64,000 nucleotides of DNA from NCBI RefSeq assembly GCF_965279545.1, contig NZ_OZ257250.1, positions 310,001 through 374,000 on the forward strand, given 5' to 3'. The number at the start of each line of letters is the position of its first letter. Position 1 is the first letter of the stretch. Source of the DNA: Methylibium sp965279545 (GTDB lineage: Bacteria; Pseudomonadota; Gammaproteobacteria; Burkholderiales; Burkholderiaceae_C). This document shows, piece after piece, positions 8,449-17,532 of this stretch. The position numbers and the translations under genes are program-made. Under the pieces are notes generated by a model that did not search any database, was not told where the DNA came from, and saw only the letters and a list, made by a program, of their open reading frames with translations.

Positions 8449-8794
8449 GGTCAAGCTGCCGGAGCGTTCACAACGAACGCGGTGAATGCCCACAAAGTGT
8501 GAGCACAGGTAAGGGCGTCCGCAACCCGGTTTGCCCCAATGCCATCGAAAACCGCCGACCGTTCAAGTCGATTGCGGGTGGCGACGCGGGGCCGCCAACG
8601 AGAGTCGGGCAGCGCTCGGATGTTGCTTCGAGGTCACGGCGGGGCGTCCGGGGCCGGCAATCTGTGGCCACGCTGTGAATGAAATGCGACTGCAGTCACG
8701 CTGTAGAAATCTTTGCGCCCGGTGGTCCAGACGAGCGCACAGGCCCTTGAAATCGCGCCAAGATGACGTGCAAGTCCTTTCCGAAACTGCCTTC
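8449..8794. other. Non-coding gap
   Basis: About 345 bp between the dispersed repeat and the small gene at 8795. No open frame here looks like protein on either strand and I see no terminator. It presumably carries promoters for radC (leftward) and the 71-residue gene (rightward), but no clear -35/-10 pair can be named. Confidence 0.4.
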
Positions 8795-9010
8795 ATGATC
8801 CACCTCGGGCACCAGATTCGACTCACCCGCACGGAGGTCGAACGCTTCACCAAGATCACGGCCATCGAGCCGGTGGGTGTCTGCACGCTCGCTGACCTGG
8901 AGGCCTACATCGCGCGCTGCAAGGCCCACTACTGGGGCGCGTCGCGCGAGACTCAGTTCCTGCATTGGCTCATCGACCGCGAGATGGAGACCTGCCGGCG
9001 GGTGGCATGA
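8795..9010 (+). CDS. Small hypothetical protein
   Basis: 71 residues, beginning MIHLGHQIRLTRTEVERF; it looks helical and soluble. The frame stays open upstream to 8531, but that part reads like random high-GC translation, so the ATG at 8795 is taken. No family recognised. Confidence 0.5.
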   Translation: MIHLGHQIRLTRTEVERFTKITAIEPVGVCTLADLEAYIARCKAHYWGASRETQFLHWLIDREMETCRRVA

Positions 9011-9094
9011 CTCCGACGTCGGTTCGGCGCCACCGGTGGGTGGGCGCCGAACCGGCAGCGTTCTCGCCGCAATGGCGCAGTTGCCTGATGCGGG

Positions 9095-9679
9095 TTACGC
9101 AGCTTCGAGCAGGCGCTCGAAGAGATGCTCAATGCGCGAGGTGTCGCCGGCGCGCAGTGCGTTGCAGGCCTCAAGCACGACGGGTTCCGGCGTGGGGGCG
9201 TCACGATCATCGGCTTCGACGCGGGCCACGACCATGCCGCGTGGTGTTGCCACGGTCATCTCGCCCTGGTGCTTGATCCAACTGGCCGTGATCGCGTAGT
9301 CGCCGTCTCGCGTGAGTCGGTCGCGAACCAGTTGAACGCCGAAGTCGAAGGTGTCCACCGTGACGACGTCCTCCAGGTCACCGTATTCATGGGCGTAGAA
9401 GTAGACGCGGTAGGCCTTCGGCATCGGTGTCTCGAAGAGCGTGAGGCTCAGCGTCGGCATCAGATAGTCCGGCGTGCTGGAGCCGTCGGCTGGCGATGCG
9501 GTCTGCCCGCGCTCCAGGTGGTCCAGTTTGAGCAGCAGGGCATCGGCGTGGGCGCGCTCCTGCAGCACGAGCTGGGTGCGCAGCGCGAGGATCTCTTGCG
9601 TCATCAGTCGCAGTTCCTGGACGATGGCGCGTTCGGCGCGTGCCTCGATGGCACGCAGGGTATCGGCGGCAGTGGTCAT
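9095..9679 (-). CDS. Hypothetical protein with N-terminal coiled coil
   Basis: 194 residues from the ATG at 9679 (AAAGGA upstream). Residues 1-60 form a heptad-like helix (TLRAIEARAERAIVQELRLM). The rest is an acidic alpha/beta region with YRVYFYAHEYGDLEDVV. The C-terminus ends IEHLFERLLEAA. No family recognised; its coding character is good because the opposite strand gives only low-complexity translations. Confidence 0.65.
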   Translation of the reverse strand: MTTAADTLRAIEARAERAIVQELRLMTQEILALRTQLVLQERAHADALLLKLDHLERGQTASPADGSSTPDYLMPTLSLTLFETPMPKAYRVYFYAHEYGDLEDVVTVDTFDFGVQLVRDRLTRDGDYAITASWIKHQGEMTVATPRGMVVARVEADDRDAPTPEPVVLEACNALRAGDTSRIEHLFERLLEAA

Positions 9680-9921
9680 GAATGGGTCCTTTGCGAGGGA
9701 TGCCAATCTGCGTGAAGCAGGTCGACGGGAAGGGGAGGTGTTGCCGGGCGCGGCCGCGGGCAGGCTTCGGAGGTGCCGGGGCACCTCGCAGCGAAGAAGA
9801 TGAAAGGGGGTGCCGAACGCCACGCACCACCGGAGCGGTGGGCGTGAGCGTTCAGCGATCGGAGCCGCGCGGCGGGCGCTGCGCAGCCACAGGCCAGGGC
9901 GTTGCCGTCCCGGCGATCAAG

Positions 9922-10443
9922 TCAGGCCGCCGCGCGGGAGGCCTTGGTGCGGGACGAGGCCGAGGCGGCAAGCTCGGCGTCGATGGCGCCGGTTGGCGCC
10001 GTTGGCGAGGTCGCTTGTGGACCGAAGGCCGAAGCCGCTTGCGCGAACTCGGGCTCTCGCGTCAACTGGCGCACCTGGGGGACGGCCGGTTCTTTGACGG
10101 TCTCCGGCAGGCACTCGACGGCCAGGTCGCCGCCTTGGCGCCCGGCGTGTCGCAAGGCGTGCGCCGGTCGCACGAACAGCCCGTGGCAGACCCAGCGGAC
10201 GAATTGGCCGATCCGCTTGTTGCGTGCCAGCCTGGCCTTGTGCAGGCGCAAGGACTCCTTGCAGCACAGGTACAGCGCCAGATGGGCGCGCTTCATCTCG
10301 GGATCGGCTTCGAGCTGGGCCAGCACTTCCGTGGCGATGGCCAGGTCGTGGCCGACGCGCCGGTAGAAGGTGACCCAGGCACGCTCTTCCTCGGACTCGA
10401 CGCCGGAGCGCTTCGCACGAAGTCTTGGTTTCTCAGGGGACAT
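9922..10443 (-). CDS. Hypothetical basic island protein
   Basis: 173 residues from the ATG at 10443. It starts MSPEKPRLRAKRSGVESEEE and contains a helical middle (MKRAHLALYLCCKESLRLHK) and an Ala/Ser/Thr-rich tail. There is no membrane segment. It is preceded by one of the five shared two-stem leaders (10444-10503), which supports this start and its membership in a co-regulated set. Confidence 0.65.
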   Translation of the reverse strand: MSPEKPRLRAKRSGVESEEERAWVTFYRRVGHDLAIATEVLAQLEADPEMKRAHLALYLCCKESLRLHKARLARNKRIGQFVRWVCHGLFVRPAHALRHAGRQGGDLAVECLPETVKEPAVPQVRQLTREPEFAQAASAFGPQATSPTAPTGAIDAELAASASSRTKASRAAA

Positions 10444-10503
10444 GGTGTCGGCTCCGATGGCAGAGGGGACACCCATCCCCGGTGGGGAGACGGTGGACTC
10501 CCC
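10444..10503 (-). ncRNA. RBS-hairpin leader, copy 3
   Basis: GGTGTC (10444-10449) pairs with GACACC (10468-10473) and encloses GGAG next to the ATG at 10443. An upstream stem GGGGAG/CTCCCC spans 10484-10503. Same two-stem layout as the leaders at 8355, 11180 and 17533. Confidence 0.65.
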
Positions 10504-10573
10504 GAAGGTTGAATGGACGCGCGAGGCTGGTACGCTGACCGCTCGCACACGAACTTGAAACAAGGCCCACACG

Positions 10574-10840
10574 ATGCTTCGCGCAGGCACGGCACTACGG
10601 TTCACGCCCCAGGAAGTCGAGGAGTTCCGATTGCTCGGTCTCGACTTCGAGGGGGCGCGAACGCCGGACGACGTTGAACAGGCGCTGGCCGCATGGGCGC
10701 AGACGCTTGATCGTGATCGTCCGGCTCTGCTGGAGAAGATCGTTGCGGCGATGGCGCGAACGAAGGGCGTCAAGCTGCCTGCACGGTTGACCGTGGCGGG
10801 CGCTGCGTTTCCTTCGTCCGGTTCTCCTCGGCGATCCTGA
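10574..10840 (+). CDS. Small hypothetical protein
   Basis: 88 residues, MLRAGTALRFTPQEVEEFRL at the start. The first 60 residues look like a real acidic helical domain, while the last 20 are low-complexity and overlap the convergent gene at 10770-11000 by 71 bp. The ribosome binding site is weak. No family recognised. Confidence 0.5.
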   Translation: MLRAGTALRFTPQEVEEFRLLGLDFEGARTPDDVEQALAAWAQTLDRDRPALLEKIVAAMARTKGVKLPARLTVAGAAFPSSGSPRRS

Positions 10841-11000
10841 TCCAGCGGTCGGCGATCTGGTCCAGGTAGACCAGGTCGTCGGGCTCGATCTCGCCCGACT
10901 GGCGCAGCCGGGCAATCACTTCCTTGACCATCAACGGGTCGTCCTTGGCGAGTTGAACCGCCAGGCTCGCAATGCGCTTGCGGTACAGGCTGGTCAGCAT
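10770..11000 (-). CDS. Small hypothetical protein
   Basis: 76 residues from the ATG at 11000, with GGAGG nine bases upstream. MLTSLYRKRIASLAVQLAKD is followed by an acidic helical region and a short basic tail. The start overlaps the stop of the upstream 61-residue gene by 7 bp, so the two are coupled. No family recognised. Confidence 0.6.
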   Translation of the reverse strand: MLTSLYRKRIASLAVQLAKDDPLMVKEVIARLRQSGEIEPDDLVYLDQIADRWIRIAEENRTKETQRPPRSTVQAA

Positions 11001-11179
11001 GGGCCGACCTCCACAGCGCGGGACTGTGCGCAACCACACGCCTCTTGCGAGTCGGGCGGCAACGGCTTCAACAACGCAGCCAGCGGACGCGGCTGCACGA
11101 CCAGGCGCCGGGCAAGCCCGGAACCTCCCAACAGCACGCCGACGGCGCGCACTTCTCTTGTCGCAGGGACAGCGAACAT
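10994..11179 (-). CDS. Small hypothetical protein led by a structured leader
   Basis: 61 residues, MFAVPATREVRAVGVLLGGS at the start, with three Cys near the C-terminus (ACGCAQ and a final C). The ATG at 11179 follows AAGGAGAACACC inside the RBS-hairpin leader, which is the main reason to believe it is translated. It overlaps the start of the next gene. No family recognised. Confidence 0.55.
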   Translation of the reverse strand: MFAVPATREVRAVGVLLGGSGLARRLVVQPRPLAALLKPLPPDSQEACGCAQSRAVEVGPC

Positions 11180-11237
11180 GGTGTTCTCCTTCGCAAGAAG
11201 GGGAACACCCAGCCCTGGCAGGGAACCTGGGGTTCCC
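11180..11237 (-). ncRNA. RBS-hairpin leader, copy 4
   Basis: GGTGTTC (11180-11186) pairs with GAACACC (11203-11209), with AAGGAG in the intervening arm right before the ATG. The second stem GGGAACC/GGTTCCC spans 11221-11237. Almost identical at the start-proximal end to the leader of the large helicase at 17533. Confidence 0.7.
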
Positions 11238-11276
11238 CGTTCGGGATGCTCCGCTGCAAGCAGTGGAGCGGCTCAG

Positions 11277-11320
11277 TGACGGCCAGGGGCCGTCAGTCGC
11301 GGTCGGACCGAAGTCCGACC
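11277..11320 (-). promoter_or_regulatory. Two further perfect hairpins upstream of the leader
   Basis: TGACGGCC/GGCCGTCA (about 11277-11295) and GGTCGGAC-cgaa-GTCCGACC (11301-11320) are 8-bp perfect stems between the dispersed repeat at 11328 and the leader at 11180. They may be part of a longer structured 5' untranslated region. No U-run follows on either strand. Confidence 0.5.
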
Positions 11321-11327
11321 TCTACAA

Positions 11328-11349
11328 GGCAGGTAACGACTGCGACGCC
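11328..11349 (-). repeat. Dispersed 22-bp repeat, copy B
   Basis: Identical over 22 bp to the copy at 8427-8448, with similarity continuing into a CAAGCTG box on the right. It lies 149 bp upstream of the ATG at 11179. The remaining sequence up to the HU gene (11350-11629) holds nothing else recognisable. Confidence 0.85.
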
Positions 11350-11629
11350 AGCAAGCTGGACTTCAGGAGGACCGAGATCCCCAGTGAAGGCTGCGCAGAC
11401 GCGATGTCCGCAGATAGCACCTTGAGTCTGACATCGGCCTTGATGTGCTTCAAGGCGATGAGAGGCATTGGCATTCGATGCCACCCAAAACGACGGGGAA
11501 TGACGGGGGGTTTTGGATGGCGGTTTGTCTCAGCCCCGAGGTCGACAACCGCGTGCAGCCCCATTTGAGTCGCGGTGCGGGACAATCGCCGTGTCCGCAA
11601 GTGCGGTCGCAATCCATTCCCTCCCGAAC

Positions 11630-11980
11630 ATGAACAAGTCTGAACTGATCGAACACCTGGCCGCCCAGCATTCCCTGTCGAAGGCTGAATCCGGTCGCAT
11701 CGTCGAGACCTTGCTCGATGCGATCGTGACCACGGTCAAGAAGGGCGGCTCGGTGGTCATCCCTGGTTTCGGTTCGTTCAAGCAGCATGCGCGGGCCGCC
11801 CGCAATGGCGTCAACCCGGCTACTGGCGACAAGATCAAGATTGCGGCTGCGAAGCTGCCCAAGTTCACGGCTGGCGCGACTTTCAAGGCGGCCGTGGACC
11901 CGAAGGGCGCAGCGCGCAAGGCGGCCAAGGCCGCCGCGGTCGTGCTGGCGAAGAATGCTGCGAAGGTCAAGAAGGCCTGA
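11630..11980 (+). CDS. HU-family DNA-binding protein with Ala/Lys tail
   Basis: 116 residues. Residues 1-90 are a HU/IHF core: MNKSELIEHLA, then VVIPGFGSFKQHARAARNGV (the beta-arm region) and NPATGDKIKI. An Ala/Lys-rich tail of about 25 residues (KAAKAAAVVLAKNAAKVKKA) extends beyond normal HU length. The ATG at 11630 matches family starts. It bends or compacts DNA, and on an element it may act in recombination or shield the DNA. An H-NS-like gene follows 108 bp later in the same direction, with a 6-bp hairpin (12013-12032) between. Confidence 0.9.
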   Translation: MNKSELIEHLAAQHSLSKAESGRIVETLLDAIVTTVKKGGSVVIPGFGSFKQHARAARNGVNPATGDKIKIAAAKLPKFTAGATFKAAVDPKGAARKAAKAAAVVLAKNAAKVKKA

Positions 11981-12088
11981 TAGTCTTCCGGGCGGATTGG
12001 GCAGACGCGAGGGCCTCATCGAACCGTGAGGCTCAATGCCCGAGCCCACTTCTCGCCCAACGATTCCCTGTCATTGCAGAAAGAGGAC

Positions 12089-12475
12089 ATGGCCAAGACC
12101 AAGAGTTCGCACACCACTTCCACCGAATTGCTGCAACAAAGCGACGCGCTGCGGCGTCAAGCGGAGGACCTCAAGCGCAAGGAGATTCCCGGCGTTGTCG
12201 CCCGGATGAAGGAGGCCATCGCGTACTACGGCCTGACTGCGCGTGACCTCGGCCTTGCCGCTTCCGGTTCCCCGAAAGTCGAATCGGCGAAGCCACCCAG
12301 GAAGAAGGCCGCGAAGAAGGGCCGTCAGGGCAAGCAACCAGGCACCATCAAGTACCGCGACGCCGCCGGCAACGCCTGGACCGGCGTCGGGCGCAAACCG
12401 AACTGGTTCGTCGCCGCCTTGGCGGCGGGCGCGACGCCGGATTCGCTCCGGGTCGATGCCGCCGCGGCTACCTGA
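12089..12475 (+). CDS. H-NS-family nucleoid protein
   Basis: 128 residues from the ATG at 12089 (AAGAGG upstream). The N-terminus is helical for oligomerisation (residues 10-60), the linker is Lys-rich (PPRKKAAKKGRQGKQ), and the C-terminal DNA-binding core is YRDAAGNAWTGVGRKPNWF, the MvaT/H-NS-type motif of Burkholderiales. Element-encoded H-NS paralogues commonly silence cargo genes after transfer; together with HU it gives the element its own nucleoid set. Confidence 0.88.
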   Translation: MAKTKSSHTTSTELLQQSDALRRQAEDLKRKEIPGVVARMKEAIAYYGLTARDLGLAASGSPKVESAKPPRKKAAKKGRQGKQPGTIKYRDAAGNAWTGVGRKPNWFVAALAAGATPDSLRVDAAAAT

Positions 12476-12493
12476 GTCGCGCCGGAAAAGAAA

Positions 12494-12525
12494 TCGCCCC
12501 CACGTCCTTTCGGGCGTGGGGGCGA
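12494..12525 (-). terminator. Intrinsic terminator of the methyltransferase-helicase gene
   Basis: An 11-bp perfect stem TCGCCCCCACG/CGTGGGGGCGA has a 10-base loop. On the minus strand it is followed by a T-rich stretch (TTTCTTTTCC), so it terminates the 12537-17531 gene. It may also work weakly for the convergent H-NS transcript. Confidence 0.75.
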
Positions 12526-12536
12526 GACAAAACACA

Positions 12537-15500
12537 CTATGCGGCCAGCGGGGTTGCCTCGGCGTCCATGTGGGCGCTGCCAGCTTCGCTCCTGTCGAGG
12601 TCCAGGCGTTTGGCCAACTCGCGCTGACGCGCGAGCAGGTCCACCAGGCGAGCCTCGTGCTCGAAGGGACGCGCCAGTTCCAGCATCAAGTCCTCCAGTC
12701 GCTTGCGGCGCACCTCGAGTTGCCCCACGGCGCTGCCGTGTTGCGTCGAGATTGCCGCCAGTGCATCGAGCAGCGCTGCCACCAGCCCAGGCCCTGTCTG
12801 ATAGGGCTGCGCATGGTATTGGCAGGCACCTGCCAGGTACAGGCTCGGCACCTCTTCGCCGCGAGCGGCCAGCACGCCCAACTCGAACGTGCCGAGGCGC
12901 CCGATGATTCGCTCGATTGTCTGGATGCCGCGCTTGGCCTCGTCCCTGGTGGCTCTCACGACACCGCGCAACGCTTCCCCGACCGCGTCTGGCCCGGCGT
13001 ACTTCCGTCCGAGTACGTCCAGTGCGATGCCTTGTTGCGTCGGCATCTGCAACTGGGCTGCGTCGCGTGCATACAGCTCGATCTTCTTCTCCAGTGACTC
13101 GATCATCATCGGCAGCCGACTCACCTCGCTCTCGTTGGCGTAGCGCTGGTTGCGCCACACCGAAAACAGCGTCGAGAGTCTGGCCACATCGGCATCGACG
13201 CCGGCCTTTTCGATCACCAGCGGATTGCCTGACGCCAAGGCTTTCACCTCGGCATACGACAGCGCCGCCGACTCCACATCTTCCAGCGACCGGATGCCTT
13301 GGTCGCCTTTCATCACTTGCGCAATGAATCGCGCCTTCGTTTCCAGGGTCTGCCACATGTACGAATCGAAAGAACCTTCGGTGACGTACCTGAATATCTC
13401 CACTTCCTCGCACTCATTGCCCTGGCGCAGGATGCGCCCCTCGCGCTGTTCGACGTCACAGGGACGCCATGGAGCATCCAGGTGATGCAAGGCCACCAAC
13501 AGGGTTTGCACGTTGGTGCCGATCCCCATCTTGGCGGTCGATCCGATCAGCACCCGGACCCGACCCTCGCGCACCGCCTTGAACAGCGTTGCCTTCTGGA
13601 CATCGGTCTGCGCGTCGTGCACGAAGGCGATCTCCTTCTCCGGGATGCCGGCGTCGATCAGCCGCTCCCACAGATCGTCATAGACGCTGAACTCCCTGCC
13701 ACCCTTGGGGGACGACAGATCGCAGAACACCAGCTGGGCCTGGCGCAGGGCTGACGTGCGCAGCCAGATGGCGTGGACCTCCCGCACGCAGACGGCGACC
13801 TTGCCGGTCTCGTCGAAGCGGGCGCCGGGTGCCACCAGCCGGAAGTCCAACGCAGCCTTGCGGCCATCGGTGGTGATCGCCAGCATGTTGTCGTCCAGCG
13901 GCTTCACCCTTCCGTTTCGGACCGCTTCGGCCCGCTCTACGAGTGTTTGCACAAACGCCTTCAACGCCTGGCTCGCCGGGCACGCCACGGTGCGCGGTTT
14001 GCCACCACGCAGCTTGGGCACCGGCAGGTTCAGCATCTCCGCCGTGCGGATGTCGGCCACTTCGCCGAACACGGCCATCAGCTCGGGCACGTTGATGAAC
14101 CGCGCGAAGCGCGTGTGCATGCGGTAGCCGCTGCCGTCGGGCGCAATCTCCAGCGCGGTGACGCTCTCGCCGAAAGTGGCCGCCCAGGCATCGAACTGCT
14201 GCAGCCCGAGTTCCTCCAGGCGCCGAGGCTGCAGGTAACGCATCATCGTGTGGATTTCGGCCATGGTGTTGGCCACCGGCGTCGCGGTTGCGAACACCAC
14301 CCCACGCTGTGCATGCCCATGGATCTGCATCGTGTAGCGCGTCTTCAGGAACAAGTCGAACGCGCGCTCCGAGCTGGTCATCGGCAGGCCCGCCACCCGG
14401 GTCATCTTCGTGAACCGGTAGAGGTTCTTGTGAAGATGGGCCTCATCGACGAACAAGCAATCGATGCCCAGGAGTTCCCACGTGAGCAGGCCATCCTTTT
14501 TCTTGTCGGACAGCAGCTTCTCCAGCCGTGCTGCCCAGTTCTTCTTCATCGCCTCGAGCTGCTTGATGATCCGGTTGGACTTGTCGTTGCTCTTCTCTGC
14601 GCGTACCGCCATCTCTATCTCGCGAATGATCTCCTTGATGAAACTCTCGGTGAATTGCGGCGACATCTTGATGCGCTCGAAGCTCGAGTGCGTGATGACC
14701 ACCGCGTCCCAATCGCCCGTGGCGATGCGCGACACCAGCTCGCGCCGTCGGTCGCCTTCCAGGTCTTCCTTGCTCGCCATCAACACCGACGCACTCGGAT
14801 ACAACCGAACGAACTCGGCCGTGTACTGCTGCAACATGTGATTGGGGACCACGTGGCAGGGCTTGCTGACGAACCCCAGCCGACGCAGCTCCATGCTCGC
14901 AATCACGCATACCGCCGTCTTGCCGGCGCCGACCACATGGAACAGCCCGGTGTTGCCGGACTGCACGATGCGCCAGACGGCATCGGGCTGATGCGGATGC
15001 AGTTCGTAGCAGCGTGAGAACCCCGGCAGCTTCAGGTGCGAACCATCGAAGCGCCTCGGCCGCGTTGCGTTGAAGAGGTCGTTGTAGATCCTGCACAGCT
15101 TCTCGCGGCGTTCGGTGTCCTCGAAGGCCCAGGCCGCGAAGCGTTCCTTGATCAGCCCCAGCTTCTCGCGTGCTGCCAGCGTCTCGTCGGGATTGACGAA
15201 ATACTTGTCAGTCTCCGGATCGCGGTCCCGAACGGTCGGCACCTGCACGTTCAGCGCACACTGCACCAGCTCGATCGCGTTCATTCGCGAGGTGCCGAGC
15301 TCCTGGGTCACCTTGACGTTCTGACGCGCTTCCCACTCGCCGTACTTCACCGACCAGGCGCCGGCTTCGGCCGAGTAGCTCACCTGGCAGTCCTTGAGCT
15401 CCAACACCTCCCGGACGAAACCCTCCACGTCGATCGCAGGGATCCACACCGCGCCCAGGCGCGGCTCGATGGCCGCAGGCAACAGGTCTTCCGGCTGCAC

Positions 15501-17531
15501 CTGTTCCAGTGCGTCGATATTGCGCTGGTAGGCCGAGCCGGACATCGCCGCCTGCTTGAGCTTCGCTTTCACGTTGCCCGACAGGTAGTCGTCGGCGGCT
15601 CTCCACTCTCCGTCGGCGGGGTCAAGGAAGACTTGGCCCGCTTCGGCCAGCGCGTCCAGCACATCCCGTTCGGGCGCCGCCAGCAGCGCCGCCATGTAGG
15701 CCGGATCGACCCGGCCGCGCCATTGGATGGACGCGGCCAACGCTTCGGCCGGCTCGCCCGCCGTGCTTGGCTCTACCACTCTCGTCAACGTGCGCCGTGT
15801 GAACAGCGCCGCCTTGCGCGCGGTGTCGCTCTCTTCGTCGTAGTACTCCAGCGACAGCAGCAGCGGGTAGTCCGGGTCGCGCCGGAACGCCAGTGCGTTC
15901 GCCCGTGTGGACAGGCACCCGTGCCGGGCGACATAGCGGTCGTAGGTCCCGTTGAGCATGGCTCGCAGGAGCCTCAAACGCCCATCGTCGTCGTCCGCCA
16001 GTTGCGCATCGAGCAGGGCCCGGGCATGGTCGCGGATCGCGCACAGGCCCGTCACGCGGGCGCGCTGCGTGGCGTTGAGTTGGTCATGGACATCGACCAT
16101 CTCGCTGCCCTCGACCCGATGCACCCGCCCCTGATGGAGGCGGTAGCTGCCAGGGCGCGCTCCGGCTTGCGCTGGGACGACCACTCGCAGTGGCGCTGTC
16201 TTGGCCACAGCAGGTTGGTAGTCGCCTGCAGGCAACTGTGCGATGCGCTCAAGCAGCGCGGTCTCGAGGTTGCCTTCAAAGACCGCGACCGGCACTTCTT
16301 CGTAGCCGTTGCTTTGGCGGCGAATGCGGCCGATGCAGAACTGGGGGTTCCGTGCGTACCAGGCGTTGATCTGAAGGTAGCGCTCGTGACACTGCGGATG
16401 CCGCAGGCTGTCGGGCACTATGCCCAACTCCACCCATTCGCTCGCCACTTCCTCGGCGCGATGCCGCTTGCGCAGGAACAGTATGTCAGTCTGCACCTCC
16501 GTCGCAGCGAGTCCGGCGAATGCACCCTGCGGCAAGCGGATCGCACCCACCAGGTGAGCCTGCGCTGCGATGTACTCGCGTACGCCGTCGTACTGGGCAT
16601 CCATCGTGTGGCTGCTGGTGATGAAGCACACCAGTCCGCCGGGCCGCACCAGGTCGAGTGCGCGGCCGAAAAAGTAGTTGTGGATGCTGAAACGGGCATA
16701 GGCCCGGTTGCTCACGTCGGCGACCTTGTACTTGCCGAAGGGGACGTTGCCGATGACCAGGTCGAACCAGTTGTCGGCCAGGGGTGCTTTCTCGAACGGT
16801 GCAATCCGCACGTCCACGCCACCAGGTGCGTAGAGCGCTTTGAGAAGGCGGCCAGACACCTGGTCGATCTCGATGGCGGTCGTCGTGCTGCGCTCGGCGA
16901 GCGCGCGTGGCATCGCCCCGATGAAGTGACCGACGCCGGCCGCAGGCTCGAGGATGCGTCCGCCGGTGAAGCCGAAGCGCTCCACCGCCTGCCACATCGC
17001 CTCGATCACGTGAACCTCGGTGTAGTGGCTGTTGTTGACCGACGCACGCGCCGAGTCGTAGTCAGCGTCGCCCAGGGTTTGGCGCAGACGGTCTGCACGT
17101 GCCGCCCAGGACTTGTCGTTCGCTTCGGGGTTGAAGCTCACGGGCAGGCCGCCCCAACCGGTGTAGCGAAGCAGGGTGCTGCGTTCCGACGGCGTCGGCG
17201 GGCGCTGCTCCTGCTCGATGTGACGCAGGGTGTCGATCGCCGCCAGGTTGGCGTCGAATTTGGTGACCGCGCCGCTCAGGTCGAGCAGATGGTCTCGGTG
17301 CAGGTGCGGCCACGGGACGCGTGGCGGTTCCTCGGCACTGCGTTTGCTCGTGACGCGCCAACTGGTGCGGGCAGGCGACGCGATGTGTTCCGGCCCTTCG
17401 GCGGCCTGGCCTGCGATGGCTTCGGCAACGACCTGAGCGCCGTGGGCAACTTCGGTGGGATCGGAAGAGGTCTCAACGGCGTCCGGCTCGAAGCCGGGTA
17501 GCCACAGGGACGGCGCGGTGGTACGGGCCAT
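12537..17531 (-). CDS. Giant DNA methyltransferase-helicase (DarB-like)
   Basis: 1664 residues. The N-terminal part carries an N6-adenine methyltransferase-like fold: motif I LEPAAGVGHF near residue 195 and motif IV GNVPFGKYK near 265 (N-x-P-F in place of NPPY). A superfamily-2 helicase follows with a Walker-A-like VGAGKTA near 865, DEAH in DCLFVDEAHLHKN near 1027, motif V MGIGTNVQ and motif VI QREGRILRQG near 1365. Similar giants occur on phages (P1 DarB) and plasmids/ICEs, where they protect transferred DNA from restriction or take part in replication. It is read from the RBS-hairpin leader at 17533 and ends at a strong terminator. The family is clear; DNA target and exact role are not. Confidence 0.88.
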   Translation of the reverse strand: MARTTAPSLWLPGFEPDAVETSSDPTEVAHGAQVVAEAIAGQAAEGPEHIASPARTSWRVTSKRSAEEPPRVPWPHLHRDHLLDLSGAVTKFDANLAAIDTLRHIEQEQRPPTPSERSTLLRYTGWGGLPVSFNPEANDKSWAARADRLRQTLGDADYDSARASVNNSHYTEVHVIEAMWQAVERFGFTGGRILEPAAGVGHFIGAMPRALAERSTTTAIEIDQVSGRLLKALYAPGGVDVRIAPFEKAPLADNWFDLVIGNVPFGKYKVADVSNRAYARFSIHNYFFGRALDLVRPGGLVCFITSSHTMDAQYDGVREYIAAQAHLVGAIRLPQGAFAGLAATEVQTDILFLRKRHRAEEVASEWVELGIVPDSLRHPQCHERYLQINAWYARNPQFCIGRIRRQSNGYEEVPVAVFEGNLETALLERIAQLPAGDYQPAVAKTAPLRVVVPAQAGARPGSYRLHQGRVHRVEGSEMVDVHDQLNATQRARVTGLCAIRDHARALLDAQLADDDDGRLRLLRAMLNGTYDRYVARHGCLSTRANALAFRRDPDYPLLLSLEYYDEESDTARKAALFTRRTLTRVVEPSTAGEPAEALAASIQWRGRVDPAYMAALLAAPERDVLDALAEAGQVFLDPADGEWRAADDYLSGNVKAKLKQAAMSGSAYQRNIDALEQVQPEDLLPAAIEPRLGAVWIPAIDVEGFVREVLELKDCQVSYSAEAGAWSVKYGEWEARQNVKVTQELGTSRMNAIELVQCALNVQVPTVRDRDPETDKYFVNPDETLAAREKLGLIKERFAAWAFEDTERREKLCRIYNDLFNATRPRRFDGSHLKLPGFSRCYELHPHQPDAVWRIVQSGNTGLFHVVGAGKTAVCVIASMELRRLGFVSKPCHVVPNHMLQQYTAEFVRLYPSASVLMASKEDLEGDRRRELVSRIATGDWDAVVITHSSFERIKMSPQFTESFIKEIIREIEMAVRAEKSNDKSNRIIKQLEAMKKNWAARLEKLLSDKKKDGLLTWELLGIDCLFVDEAHLHKNLYRFTKMTRVAGLPMTSSERAFDLFLKTRYTMQIHGHAQRGVVFATATPVANTMAEIHTMMRYLQPRRLEELGLQQFDAWAATFGESVTALEIAPDGSGYRMHTRFARFINVPELMAVFGEVADIRTAEMLNLPVPKLRGGKPRTVACPASQALKAFVQTLVERAEAVRNGRVKPLDDNMLAITTDGRKAALDFRLVAPGARFDETGKVAVCVREVHAIWLRTSALRQAQLVFCDLSSPKGGREFSVYDDLWERLIDAGIPEKEIAFVHDAQTDVQKATLFKAVREGRVRVLIGSTAKMGIGTNVQTLLVALHHLDAPWRPCDVEQREGRILRQGNECEEVEIFRYVTEGSFDSYMWQTLETKARFIAQVMKGDQGIRSLEDVESAALSYAEVKALASGNPLVIEKAGVDADVARLSTLFSVWRNQRYANESEVSRLPMMIESLEKKIELYARDAAQLQMPTQQGIALDVLGRKYAGPDAVGEALRGVVRATRDEAKRGIQTIERIIGRLGTFELGVLAARGEEVPSLYLAGACQYHAQPYQTGPGLVAALLDALAAISTQHGSAVGQLEVRRKRLEDLMLELARPFEHEARLVDLLARQRELAKRLDLDRSEAGSAHMDAEATPLAA

Positions 17532-17532
17532 G

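Noticed and set aside
15036..17501. 821-codon open frame on the plus strand opposite the methyltransferase-helicase
   Set aside because: No domains and typical antisense composition; the minus-strand gene has clear methyltransferase and helicase motifs.
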